A stretch of DNA of 64,000 nt from Flectobacillus longus (GCF_030056705.1 NZ_JASHIC010000033.1:30512-94511); one strand, 5' to 3'. Shown: positions 56,285 through 64,000, counted from the stretch's first letter. Notes: generated from the letters alone by a model not told the origin. Program-made: numbers and translations.

Positions 56285-56385
56285 CTAATATTAAGTAATT
56301 AAGCACTTTAAGTATTTATTGCTGATGTCAAAATACATGTGCTTCCACTAAGAATCCCTAAGCATTTCCATCAACTTTGTTTCAG

Positions 56386-57237
56386 ATGAATCATAATAGT
56401 CTTCGAATAGCCATTCTCGATATGTACGACAACGTAGCCAATGAAGGTATGCGTTGTATCTTGAATTTAATTAAAAACTTTGAGGAAGAATCTCATATTC
56501 CTTTACAATACAATATTTATAACGTTCGTGCCGAAATGGCCTTGCCAGACCTAAGTTATGATATTTATATCTCAACAGGTGGGCCAGGGAGTCCGCTCGA
56601 ATCTGGCGAGTCTTGGGAAGCACCTTATTTTACTTTTATAGACTCCATTTTTGCCTATAATCGTGGCGAGGAAGTTATTGCAGGTATTCAAAAACCTAAA
56701 TATATGTTTTTGATTTGCCATTCTTTTCAATTGGTATCTCGCCATTTGGGTATAGGAATGGTGTCAAAACGTAGAAGTACCTCTTTTGGGGTTTTTCCAG
56801 TGCATCGTACCATAGAGGCTGGTTCAGAACCATTTTTTGATGGATTGCCAGAGCCTTTCTATGTGGTCGATTCTAGAGATTATCAATTGGTTCGTCCCAA
56901 CAAAAAACGCATCAAGGATTTAGGTGTAACCATTTTACGTTTAGAAAAAGAACGTCCGCATGTAAATTTAGAACGTGCTATTATGGCTATTCGTTTTTCT
57001 AAAGAGGTATTCGGGACACAGTTTCACCCTGAAGCCGATGGCGAAGGGATGTTACGTTATTTGCAAAAAGAAGAAAAACGACACGCTGTGGTTAAATCAC
57101 ATGGTTTAGCAAAATATAATAGTATGGTGGAGCAATTGGCTGATCCAGACAAAATTTTGTTGACAGAGTCAGTGATTTTACCTAATTTTTTGAAAACTGC
57201 AACTACTGCAATTTTCAAAACTACTTCACAGAATTAA
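56386..57237 (+). CDS. Class I glutamine amidotransferase-like protein
   Basis: A 283-residue protein starting at the ATG at 56386 (a TTG lies nine bases earlier). The amidotransferase triad is present: Cys112 in FLICHSFQL, His214 and Glu216 in GTQFHPEAD, with an oxyanion-type STGGPGSP loop near 65-72. It should hydrolyse glutamine or a gamma-glutamyl amide. It has no synthase domain, so it either supplies ammonia to a neighbouring ligase or acts as a gamma-glutamyl hydrolase. A C-terminal extension of about 55 residues is unusual for the family. Confidence 0.85.
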   Translation: MNHNSLRIAILDMYDNVANEGMRCILNLIKNFEEESHIPLQYNIYNVRAEMALPDLSYDIYISTGGPGSPLESGESWEAPYFTFIDSIFAYNRGEEVIAGIQKPKYMFLICHSFQLVSRHLGIGMVSKRRSTSFGVFPVHRTIEAGSEPFFDGLPEPFYVVDSRDYQLVRPNKKRIKDLGVTILRLEKERPHVNLERAIMAIRFSKEVFGTQFHPEADGEGMLRYLQKEEKRHAVVKSHGLAKYNSMVEQLADPDKILLTESVILPNFLKTATTAIFKTTSQN

Positions 57238-57240
57238 CAA

Positions 57241-57289
57241 CGGATGGCCCTATCTGTTCACGATAAATACCCTCGGATAGGGCCGTCCG
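57241..57289 (+). other. Intercistronic hairpin
   Basis: A GC-rich 14-bp stem with one wobble (57241-57254 with 57276-57289) fills the 62-base gap between the amidotransferase and the second ATP-grasp gene, ending about 10 bases before the next ATG. No T-run. It could tune translation of the downstream gene. Confidence 0.65.
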
Positions 57290-57299
57290 ATTGAAAAAT

Positions 57300-58496
57300 A
57301 TGCATAAAGCTTCTCGACAAAACTTTAATGCTCAATTTTCTTCTGATACCTATCAGCAATTCCTTGCATCAATTCATCATGAATATCCTCAACAATTAGA
57401 TTTTCGTGTAGCCGAAACACCTGTTTTTGTGCCAAAATCTTTTAAAAATCAATTGCTTGATGCCTGTGAGCATATTATTTCGGTATTAACTTCAACAAAT
57501 TTTAAGGAGAAAACCAATAAGGCTATTCCGGATGGGCAAAATGTACCTCGTGAAAACCAGAACTCTTCTTTTTTGGCAATAGATTTTGCAATTTGTGAAA
57601 ATGAGAAGGGTGAAGTAGAGCCTCAATTGATTGAATTACAGGGTTTTCCTTCGTTGTTTGCTTTTCAGTATTTTCTTTCAAAACAGTTTCAAAAAAAATA
57701 TCCTATTCCTGACAACTTTGATTTTCTGTTTAATGATTTGACTCGACCAAAATATGTAGAGTTTTTAAGAAATTTAATTGTTGGAGAAGAAAAACCTGAA
57801 AATGTTATTTTGCTAGAAATTTATCCTGAAACACAAAAAACAAGGATTGATTTCAAAGTTACAGAAGAGTTGTTTGGGGTAAAATCAATATGTATTACCA
57901 AGATTATTAAAAAAGGGAAATTACTCTTTTATGAAGAGTTAGGAGAACTTGTACCAATTAAGCGTATTTATAATCGATTGATATTTGATGATTTAGCCAA
58001 TTACCCTGAGCTTCAAACGGCATTTAATTTTACTGACGATGTAGACGTTGAATGGGTTGGACATCCCAATTGGTTTTTTAGGATTAGCAAATATATATTG
58101 CCATTATTCAAGCATCAATATATCCCAGAAAGTCATTATCTGTCTGATTTTCAAGGTAATTTTCCAAAAGATTTAGAAAATTATGTGTTAAAACCATTAT
58201 TTTCTTTTGCAGGAAGTGGCGTAAAAATCAATATTACCGAAACAGACTTACAAGAAGTTGAAAATCCTACCGAGTATATTTTACAAAGAAAAGTCAATTA
58301 TTTACCAGTCATCGAAACCACGGACGGAAGCAAAGTAAAAGCTGAAATTCGCCTATTGTATGGCTGGGAACAAGGAGCGCCTAAACCTACTTTATTGACC
58401 AACCTTGCACGTTTATCCAGAGGAGAAATGATAGGAGTGAGGTTCAATAAAGACTTTGATTGGGTGGGAGGAACAGTTTGTTTTATGGAAAAATAA
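57300..58496 (+). CDS. ATP-grasp-like protein of unknown function
   Basis: A 398-residue protein starting at the ATG at 57300. The C-terminal half resembles an ATP-grasp fold: YVLKPLFSFAGSGVKI is a probable ATP-binding Lys and glycine-loop strand, TEYILQRKVN the linker contact, and KAEIRLLYGW carries metal ligands. An acidic motif (EPQLIELQGFPS) lies in the N-terminal half, so the order recalls circularly permuted ATP-grasp enzymes such as glutathionylspermidine synthase. I do not recognise a specific family. It follows the amidotransferase and precedes the aminotransferase in the same operon. Confidence 0.65.
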   Translation: MHKASRQNFNAQFSSDTYQQFLASIHHEYPQQLDFRVAETPVFVPKSFKNQLLDACEHIISVLTSTNFKEKTNKAIPDGQNVPRENQNSSFLAIDFAICENEKGEVEPQLIELQGFPSLFAFQYFLSKQFQKKYPIPDNFDFLFNDLTRPKYVEFLRNLIVGEEKPENVILLEIYPETQKTRIDFKVTEELFGVKSICITKIIKKGKLLFYEELGELVPIKRIYNRLIFDDLANYPELQTAFNFTDDVDVEWVGHPNWFFRISKYILPLFKHQYIPESHYLSDFQGNFPKDLENYVLKPLFSFAGSGVKINITETDLQEVENPTEYILQRKVNYLPVIETTDGSKVKAEIRLLYGWEQGAPKPTLLTNLARLSRGEMIGVRFNKDFDWVGGTVCFMEK

Positions 58497-58499
58497 GAA

Positions 58500-58535
58500 A
58501 TGAAGCCACAAAATCTCGTAATTTTGTGGCTTCAT
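58500..58535 (+). other. Perfect hairpin between ATP-grasp-like and aminotransferase genes
   Basis: A perfect 15-bp stem (58500-58514 with 58521-58535) with a CTCGTA loop starts four bases after the previous stop and contains the first in-frame ATG of the next gene in its arm. No T-run follows. Confidence 0.7.
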
Positions 58536-58556
58536 CACATATTAAACATTACGATT

Positions 58557-59753
58557 TTGATTACGCAGCGTGAGTTATTTTTGAAAAATGTAGCCCAAAC
58601 CTCAGATTTTCCATTAGCCTTGGAAATTGAGCGTGCCGAAGGGGTTTATTTATATGATACAGAAGGCAAGTCGTATCTAGATTTGATTTCGGGAATTGGG
58701 GTATCCAATGTGGGACATCGCCACCCCAAAGTCGTTGAGGCTATCAAAGACCAAGTCGACAAATATATGCACCTGATGGTGTATGGAGAATTTGTACAAA
58801 GTCCACAAGTGCAATTAGCCAAAGCTTTGGTAGATTCGCTAGCACCAAGTGCAGGAGATAGACCTGTGTTGGACAATGTATATTTTACCAACTCTGGCAC
58901 TGAAGCCATCGAAGGAGCTATGAAATTGGCAAAACGATACACACAAAGAACAGAGTTCGTATCTTGTTACAATGCTTACCACGGGGCTACGCAGGGAGCA
59001 TTGTCGCTATCAGGCAGTGAAAATTTCAAAAGAAATTTCAGACCTCTATTGCCTATGACCAAAAATATCACCCATGGGAATATGGATGATATTGAGCAAG
59101 TAACCGAACAAACAGCTGCCGTTATTATCGAAATCATTGGTGGAGAAGCAGGGGTAAGAGTGCCAACCGTAGCGTATTTTCAGGCATTAAGAAAAAGATG
59201 TGATGAGGTAGGAGCACTTTTGATTATTGACGAAATACAAACTGGTTTTGGTCGCACAGGAAGCTTTTGGGCTTTTGAGCAATTTGGTATCTATCCAGAT
59301 GTAATTACCAGCGCCAAAGGAATGGGCGGAGGTATGCCTATCGGAGCATTTATTGCGAATCAGAAAGTAATGAGTGTGTTTAAGGATAATCCGATTTTGG
59401 GGCATATTACTACTTTCGGCGGACATCCTGTGTCGGCAGCAGCATCGCTGGCAACAATTAATTTGATTAGAGGGGAGAAACTGTATGAGTCTGTCCCTGA
59501 AAAGGCAGCTCTATTTCGTTCATTGCTAGTGCATCCTAAAATCAAAGAAGTTCGTAACCAAGGCTTGATGATGGCAGTAGAATTTGCTGATTTTGAGGAG
59601 TTAAAAGGAATTATCGATCGAGCTATAGAAAAAGGTTTATTGACTGACTGGTTCTTGTTCTGTGATAATTCGATGCGAATAGCTCCGCCTTTAATCATCA
59701 CAGAAGAACAGATTAGAACTTCTTGTGAAATTATACTTTCATGTATTGAGTAA
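58557..59753 (+). CDS. Class III PLP-dependent aminotransferase
   Basis: A 398-residue aminotransferase of the acetylornithine/ornithine/omega-amino-acid group. PLP motifs: NSGTEAIEGAMKLA (phosphate), Asp225 in IIDEIQTGFGRTG and Schiff-base lysine about Lys254 in SAKGMGGGMPIG. The reading frame is open from an ATG at 58500, but that codon lies inside a perfect hairpin and the leader is not family-like. The TTG at 58557 gives MITQRELFLKNVAQTS, the expected N-terminus. It is the last gene of the amidoligase cluster and may supply or consume an amino substrate. The link is positional. Confidence 0.88.
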   Translation: MITQRELFLKNVAQTSDFPLALEIERAEGVYLYDTEGKSYLDLISGIGVSNVGHRHPKVVEAIKDQVDKYMHLMVYGEFVQSPQVQLAKALVDSLAPSAGDRPVLDNVYFTNSGTEAIEGAMKLAKRYTQRTEFVSCYNAYHGATQGALSLSGSENFKRNFRPLLPMTKNITHGNMDDIEQVTEQTAAVIIEIIGGEAGVRVPTVAYFQALRKRCDEVGALLIIDEIQTGFGRTGSFWAFEQFGIYPDVITSAKGMGGGMPIGAFIANQKVMSVFKDNPILGHITTFGGHPVSAAASLATINLIRGEKLYESVPEKAALFRSLLVHPKIKEVRNQGLMMAVEFADFEELKGIIDRAIEKGLLTDWFLFCDNSMRIAPPLIITEEQIRTSCEIILSCIE

Positions 59754-59810
59754 AAAAATATAAGGTATCCATAGTAGAGAGGCAATGCTTTGAGTCTAAA
59801 GGCATGTCAT

Positions 59811-59852
59811 ATCAAAAGGCGGTCGAAAATAATTTTTCGACCGCCTTTTGAT
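59811..59852. terminator. Bidirectional terminator
   Basis: A perfect 19-bp stem (59811-59829 with 59834-59852) with A/T runs in both arms, between the convergent aminotransferase and MscS genes. Confidence 0.92.
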
Positions 59853-59887
59853 GAATAATTAGAGCGTAAATACCGAATGTTTCATCA

Positions 59888-60703
59888 TTATGATAATTGA
59901 TGCAAATTTAGATGAACTTTAGGCGTTTCAATACCTTCTTTCTTTAACTGTTCATATACCAATTCAGTTACGCTATAATAAGTTGCCCAGTAATTTTCAG
60001 AGTTAGTCCAAACTCTCACATCAAATTTTAACGCATTTTCGGTCATAGAGTTGAGCAAAATATCATGTTCAATGTTCTGTAAAGCAGTAGGACATAGTTT
60101 CACCGCATTTGTAAATGCTTTTTTGACTGATTCTAACGAATTTTGATTTCCCACAGCAAAAACCATATCTACACGTATTGTTCCTTTGCCACTAATGTTG
60201 GTAATCGCAGATGTAGCTAATGCTCCGTTGGGTAAAATCAATGTTTTATTGTCTGGCGTTACCAAAATGGTATTGAATATTTGAACGGATTCTACCGTTC
60301 CTGTGAATCCTTGTGCACTGATTAAATCGCCAACTTTGTAGGGTTTGAAAATGAGTATCAATACACCACCTGCAAAGTTTGATAAACTTCCCTGTAATGC
60401 TAATCCAACAGCCAAGCCAGCCGCTCCAAGCACTGCTACAAAAGAAGTAGTTTGAATACCCAAAATACCTGCACAACTGAGCAATAGCATGATGTTTAAA
60501 CCAACCGAAACAAGAGAGATTAGAAATGGCTGGACATCTTTATCAAAGTTGCTTTTGGTCATTTTGGAGCCTAAAAGCTGAGAGGCCTTTGTGATGATTT
60601 TACGACCAATCATAAAAACGATAAGTGCTAATAAAATTTTTCCACCATACTGTGTAACAGCAAGAAAGATTTGGTCCTTGAGATTTGAGAAACTAACGTC
60701 CAT
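59888..60703 (-). CDS. mscS: Small-conductance mechanosensitive channel (MscS family)
   Basis: A 271-residue channel of minimal MscS architecture. Three N-terminal membrane helices, with pore helix TM3 seen as VLGAAGLAVGLALQGSLSNFAGG, are followed by the beta domain (KPYKVGDLISAQGFTGTVESV, then TLILPNGALATSAITN) and a C-terminal alpha/beta domain. It releases solutes under hypo-osmotic shock. Length and motifs match E. coli MscS closely. Confidence 0.93.
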   Translation of the reverse strand: MDVSFSNLKDQIFLAVTQYGGKILLALIVFMIGRKIITKASQLLGSKMTKSNFDKDVQPFLISLVSVGLNIMLLLSCAGILGIQTTSFVAVLGAAGLAVGLALQGSLSNFAGGVLILIFKPYKVGDLISAQGFTGTVESVQIFNTILVTPDNKTLILPNGALATSAITNISGKGTIRVDMVFAVGNQNSLESVKKAFTNAVKLCPTALQNIEHDILLNSMTENALKFDVRVWTNSENYWATYYSVTELVYEQLKKEGIETPKVHLNLHQLS

Positions 60704-60779
60704 GGTAATAAGTGAGGTTTAAGTGAATAATTTGACTTTCGGACGTAATTGCTTGAAATAGTCACCTTTGGAAACAAAA

Positions 60780-60804
60780 AAGGGAGACTGTTGTAGTCTC
60801 CCTT
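60780..60804 (-). terminator. Terminator of the sugar isomerase gene
   Basis: A 10-bp stem (60780-60789 with 60795-60804) followed, on the minus strand, by a T-run, 41 bases beyond the isomerase stop. Confidence 0.85.
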
Positions 60805-60845
60805 CGTACAAATTAATAGTGGATAGTAATGTTCATGTAATATTT

Positions 60846-61802
60846 TTAAACCGATTTAATAAAATCGATACTTTTCTTTAATGCTACATCTGGATTTGCT
60901 ACTAAATCTTGCTCTACAAAATAGTGTTTTACACCCACTTGTTTGGCTTTTTCAACAATCTCTTTTACACCCAAAACACCATCACCAGCAGAAGTCATAT
61001 AAGGGAATAATTCAAACCATTGGTTAGAGCTATTGCCATCGCCAGAGAAACGTTTTTTCTCCTTCATATCCTTCAAATGAAGCATGTGATAGCGATTTTT
61101 GTATTTATCCAACAATGCAATTGGGTCAAGTCCACCAGCGGTTGTCCAATAAATATCCATTTCAAAGAAAACCAAATTTGGATCTGTTTTTTCCATGATC
61201 AGCTCTAATGGTACAATACCGTCCATTTTACTCAAGCCGTATCCATGGTTATGATAGCCAAACTTTAAGCCTTCTTTCTTCGCATTTTCACCAATTTTAT
61301 TAAAATCGTCGATAATTCTTTTGTAATCATCCAAGTTTTTACGGCGATCTTCTGGAATAGCAGGCAATACCACATATTCAAAACCTAAAGTGCGTCCTGC
61401 TTCTCCGAGTTGAGGCATATTATCTAGAAGCGTTGCTAAATCAGTATGCGCTGAAGGAGTTTTTAAACCGTTATCTTGAAGAATTTGCTTTACCTCTTTA
61501 TCTGATTTTCCGAAATATCCACTTCCGCTAAACCCAAGCATTGGCGTAACTTTGCTCCAACTTTCGCGGGCAGCTTCGGCACTAAATGGATAAGGTCCAA
61601 ATAGCTCAATTTCTTTGTAGCCCATTTTAGATAAGAATTGCATTGTGCCTGCAAAGTCTTTATCGAGCATTTTTGGGAGAGAAAATAATTGAATTCCGAC
61701 TTTGTTAACAAGACCTGCCTGTGCAAACAAATTATTCCAAGGCAATAAGCTTGCTGCCAAAGCACCACCTGAAGTTTTCAGAAAATCTCTTCTAGTATTC
61801 AT
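60846..61802 (-). CDS. Tat-exported sugar phosphate isomerase/epimerase-like protein
   Basis: A 318-residue protein with a twin-arginine signal (TRRDFLKTSGGALAASLLPW, cleavage near residue 28) and a xylose-isomerase-like TIM barrel (AP_endonuc_2). Putative metal ligands are the Glu in YKEIELFGPY, FGYHNHGYG, the Glu/Asp in FFEMDIYW, the His in YHMLHLKD and the final Glu in YFVEQD. Tat export implies it folds, with metal, before crossing to the periplasm. Substrate unknown, probably a sugar or inositol derivative. Monocistronic. Confidence 0.9.
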   Translation of the reverse strand: MNTRRDFLKTSGGALAASLLPWNNLFAQAGLVNKVGIQLFSLPKMLDKDFAGTMQFLSKMGYKEIELFGPYPFSAEAARESWSKVTPMLGFSGSGYFGKSDKEVKQILQDNGLKTPSAHTDLATLLDNMPQLGEAGRTLGFEYVVLPAIPEDRRKNLDDYKRIIDDFNKIGENAKKEGLKFGYHNHGYGLSKMDGIVPLELIMEKTDPNLVFFEMDIYWTTAGGLDPIALLDKYKNRYHMLHLKDMKEKKRFSGDGNSSNQWFELFPYMTSAGDGVLGVKEIVEKAKQVGVKHYFVEQDLVANPDVALKKSIDFIKSV

Positions 61803-61920
61803 TATAATTGGATAGTTTTTAGATTATTTATAGATGTAAATGTAAATATTTGCTTTATTGTATCAAAAAGAATAATTGATTTTTTTAAAATATAAATCCA
61901 TTACATGCCATATTTGCCCT

Positions 61921-62032
61921 AGGTAAAGCTATCTCCAATGAGCTTAATACCAAGTTTAGAGGATATAAGTACGCTTATAGTTTGGTGACGCCAATTTGCT
62001 GGCGAAATTTCCAATAGAGTAATTAAAAGCTG
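61921..62032. repeat. Three-hairpin repeat, copy A (decayed)
   Basis: This copy shares the exact core CCAAGTTTAGAGGATATAAG (and four more bases) at about 61950-61973 with copy B. It also shares the tail pattern GACGCC..ATTTGCTGG and AATTAAAAG with copy C, but its hairpins are eroded. It lies just before the DUF7710-like gene. Confidence 0.65.
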
Positions 62033-62062
62033 TAATTTCATTAGTACATTAATATATAAAAA

Positions 62063-62338
62063 ATGAAAAACCAAGTCTATGTTTTTACGGGAGAAGGGGC
62101 GAATTTTCCAGCAGGAATATTTGAAAGTAAGGAAAAAGCTGAGGAAGTTATTAAACGCTATTCATTGACAGGTATACTAAGTTTATATCCAATAGATATG
62201 CTATTGTATGATTGGGCAATTGAAAAAAAATATTTCGATATCAAAAAGGAATATCAAAAAAGCCCCAAATACATTGGACAATTTAGTTGTGCATCAGTTG
62301 ACCATTTCCACTATGAGGAAGGTGTTTGTCTTACCTAA
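62063..62338 (+). CDS. Small DUF7710-like protein
   Basis: A 91-residue cytoplasmic protein with the pattern VYVFTGEGANFPAGIFESKEKA, then YSLTGILSLYPIDMLLYDWAI and FSCASVDHFHYEEG, which matches my recollection of DUF7710. Function unknown. Such proteins resemble small immunity proteins of contact-dependent or Rhs-type toxin systems, but no toxin is nearby, so that is speculation. It is bracketed by copies A and B-C of a structured repeat, which may mean it moved in with them. Confidence 0.65.
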   Translation: MKNQVYVFTGEGANFPAGIFESKEKAEEVIKRYSLTGILSLYPIDMLLYDWAIEKKYFDIKKEYQKSPKYIGQFSCASVDHFHYEEGVCLT

Positions 62339-62351
62339 ATAAGATTTAACC

Positions 62352-62464
62352 CTCTTTGGAGTTATCTCCAAAGAGACTTGCGTCAGCAACGAGCCAAGTT
62401 TAGAGGATATAAGTACGTTGATAAGCTGTTAATGCCATTGCTGGAGAAAACTCCAGCAATGGCA
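62352..62464. repeat. Three-hairpin repeat, copy B
   Basis: Hairpin 1: 10 bp (62352-62361 with 62366-62375) with a TTAT loop. Middle: GCGTCAGCAAC at 62380-62390 pairs imperfectly (9 of 11, with wobbles) with 62425-62435. Hairpin 3: perfect 14 bp (62433-62446 with 62451-62464) with an AAAA loop. The layout is identical to copy C. Confidence 0.8.
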
Positions 62465-62490
62465 ATACAGAAGATGTTTTCTTTTGCCTT

Positions 62491-62602
62491 CATTGGAGTT
62501 ATCTCCAATGAGACAAGCGTCAGCAACAAATCAGGTATCGAGGAGATAAATAAGTAAGTCGGTTTGTTGCTGACGCCTATTTGCTGGAGAAAACTCCAGC
62601 AA
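62491..62602. repeat. Three-hairpin repeat, copy C
   Basis: Hairpin 1: 8 bp (62491-62498 with 62503-62510), loop TTAT. Middle: perfect 14-bp stem (62517-62530 with 62563-62576) around a 32-base centre. Hairpin 3: perfect 9 bp (62581-62589 with 62594-62602), loop AAAA. It ends close to the stop of the first TerD gene. Confidence 0.85.
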
Positions 62603-62627
62603 TGGCAATTAAAAGCACTCTGACAAT

Positions 62628-63233
62628 CTACATATATCTGTCTTGAATCAACATGACTGTCTCTTTAATATTTTTGGCTTTGATTGGGTCGCCTAATGCT
62701 GTAAAAGTCCAGTTGTGATTGAGTTTTTCGATTTTACCCATAATCATAGATACATACCCGCTGTAAGTTTCGTCTGAGGCGATATTGTATGTAGCAAAAG
62801 TTTGTTGTGGATTATGGTTTTTACCTTCTACAATTTTGATTTTGGCATAAGGAATAGAGGCAAAATCTTGTTGTTTATAGGAGTTTAAATAAATAAAAAT
62901 CGAAGTTACTTTGGGATTTATTTGCTCAAGATTAATGTAAATGATTTCATTATCCTTATTGTCAGCGCTACTATCACCAACCCTATCGTCACCACTATGC
63001 TTAATAGCTCCATCTCTAGATTTTAGATTGTGGAAATATACGGTTTCAATTTCTTGTTTGTCACTGTCAAAAAGTGAAACAGACCCATCTAAATCAACAG
63101 CAGTTGAGTCTTTTAAGAGCCCAAACAAGAAAGAATGTTGGATACTTCCCCAATCAAGTCCGATGCTAATTTCTTTGAGTTGAGTGCCGTTTTTCTCCAA
63201 AGAAATACGGCTATTTTTAGTAAGATTTATCAT
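62628..63233 (-). CDS. TerD-family stress/tellurium-resistance protein
   Basis: A 201-residue TerD-domain protein. Calcium-site features: VDLDGSVSLFD near residues 46-56, KHSGDDRVGDSS and DNEIIYINLEQI. TerD proteins are cytoplasmic calcium-binding proteins of the ter stress and phage/tellurite resistance complex. It lies 20 bases after the next TerD gene and is surely co-transcribed. TerB, TerC and TerF are not in the window. Confidence 0.9.
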   Translation of the reverse strand: MINLTKNSRISLEKNGTQLKEISIGLDWGSIQHSFLFGLLKDSTAVDLDGSVSLFDSDKQEIETVYFHNLKSRDGAIKHSGDDRVGDSSADNKDNEIIYINLEQINPKVTSIFIYLNSYKQQDFASIPYAKIKIVEGKNHNPQQTFATYNIASDETYSGYVSMIMGKIEKLNHNWTFTALGDPIKAKNIKETVMLIQDRYM

Positions 63234-63253
63234 AAATTTAAAGTGTCTATCAA

Positions 63254-63811
63254 TTATACGAACATATCTACTAAGGCTTGCAATTCGGAAGTTGAACCTT
63301 GAGAATCAGCATAGAAATACCATTCATTGCCCGATTTCTTGATTCTGGCAAAAACAAGGGCATTTTCGGCATTGTGAGAACTATCCAAGTCATAATTTAC
63401 AACCTCTGCTTTAGTGTCCATATCCACTATACGTATGTATGCATCACGCAACATTCCGAAGGTATGATTACGGAGCTGTGCTTGGTGAATGGTGACACAA
63501 ATACAAATTTCGGTGGCGTTGGGGTGAATATTATCTAAGTTTGCTAAAATGACCTCATCGTCGTCGTTGTCACTACCTGTACGGTTGTCTCCTGTATGTT
63601 GCACTGAGCCGTCAGGAGCTTTTAGATTGTTGTAAAAAATAAAATACTCATCAGATAAGAGTTTGCCATTAGCACCTAGAATAAACACTGATGCGTCGAG
63701 GTCTACAGGGATAGAAGCGTATTCCCAGCCAAGCCCAATCATCAGTTTGTTGAGCTTTGTCATGGATTTTGATAGGTTGATTGAACCACCTTTTTTGAGA
63801 TTGATTGCCAT
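63254..63811 (-). CDS. TerD-family protein, first of pair
   Basis: A 185-residue TerD-domain protein: MAINLKKGGSINLSK start, VDLDASVFILGANGK, and calcium motif HTGDNRTGSDNDDDEVI. It is closer to canonical TerD/TerE than its neighbour. It heads a leftward two-gene unit and is divergent from a gene that starts at 63978. Confidence 0.92.
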   Translation of the reverse strand: MAINLKKGGSINLSKSMTKLNKLMIGLGWEYASIPVDLDASVFILGANGKLLSDEYFIFYNNLKAPDGSVQHTGDNRTGSDNDDDEVILANLDNIHPNATEICICVTIHQAQLRNHTFGMLRDAYIRIVDMDTKAEVVNYDLDSSHNAENALVFARIKKSGNEWYFYADSQGSTSELQALVDMFV

Positions 63812-63933
63812 TTTTGTTTTGAGTTTAAGTGTTTTTTAAATAGGAAACAGGTATCAGATATAGCGCTATCTAATTTTTGAAAATAGACATTATCACGGTT
63901 TCAGAAGTATCATAAAAAAAGGCTTGAATTTTT

Positions 63934-63941
63934 TAGATTTG
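63934..63941 (+). promoter_or_regulatory. Putative -7 box of the rightmost gene
   Basis: TAGATTTG matches TAnnTTTG, 37 bases before the ATG at 63978. No clear -33 element was seen. Confidence 0.4.
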
Positions 63942-63977
63942 TAGTTGCAAAACCAAACAAACTAAAAAAGACGAGCC

Positions 63978-64000
63978 ATGAACAAAATTAACACATTAAC
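63978..64000 (+). CDS. Start of a gene leaving the window
   Basis: ATG at 63978 opens MNKINTL and runs off the edge. It is too short to identify. The promoter-like box upstream and divergence from the TerD pair support a real start. Confidence 0.4.

Overview
The window is AT-rich and densely coded and carries Bacteroidota hallmarks: a DUF5686/CarboxypepD_reg outer-membrane protein, a TonB receptor under a cobalamin riboswitch, many Sec-signal and lipoprotein leaders, promoter boxes of the TAnnTTTG type, few Shine-Dalgarno sequences, and long hairpins between genes. The gene repertoire (split YbhF-type exporter, K+-dependent membrane pyrophosphatase, M61 peptidase, Brp/Blh protein) suggests a Cytophagales-like bacterium. 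The genus cannot be decided from the sequence alone. No rRNA, tRNA, CRISPR array or transposase was found.

Layout. 1-97: start of an exported protein reading out of the window. 500-8548: a cobalamin riboswitch followed by a plus-strand B12 uptake and salvage run (btuB, DUF6580-like membrane protein, BtuF-like protein, cobU, PP-loop ATPase, cobT, cobS, cobC). Together these import corrinoid and attach the lower nucleotide loop. 8731-13605: DODA-type dioxygenase, Gfo/Idh/MocA oxidoreductase, M61 peptidase and DinB protein. 13791-20785: universal stress protein, then a minus-strand signalling trio (cNMP-binding patatin phospholipase, HD hydrolase, adenylate cyclase), a WYL regulator and a second DinB protein. 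21283-23816: two tandem LysM proteins with a lysozyme-like core. 24341-25912: prs and the L25/Ctc ribosomal protein gene.

25998-33313: a minus-strand drug-exporter operon of YbhGFSR type with its own TolC and TetR. Two near-identical 18-bp palindromes mark the probable TetR operators. 33448-40650: Brp/Blh membrane protein, rhomboid protease, membrane pyrophosphatase and a secreted PIG-L deacetylase. 40754-49009: three overlapping minus-strand genes that look like DISARM class 2 drmE-drmA-drmB. The methyltransferase and drmC that normally accompany them are absent, and ordinary genes closed off by terminators flank them on both sides.

49199-52855: DUF5686 protein and a secreted esterase. 53225-59753: a plus-strand cluster of alpha/beta hydrolase, ATP-grasp ligase, GCS2/YbdK-type amidoligase, class I glutamine amidotransferase, second ATP-grasp-like protein and class III aminotransferase. 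It resembles an uncharacterised amide- or peptide-like metabolite pathway, and each of its last four gaps holds a long hairpin. 59888-63811: MscS channel, Tat-exported sugar isomerase, a small DUF7710-like gene bracketed by a structured repeat family with three hairpins per copy, and two TerD proteins. A plus-strand gene starts at 63978 and runs out of the window.

The strongest candidates for something undescribed are the methyltransferase-less DISARM-like module, the amidoligase cluster and the three-hairpin repeats.
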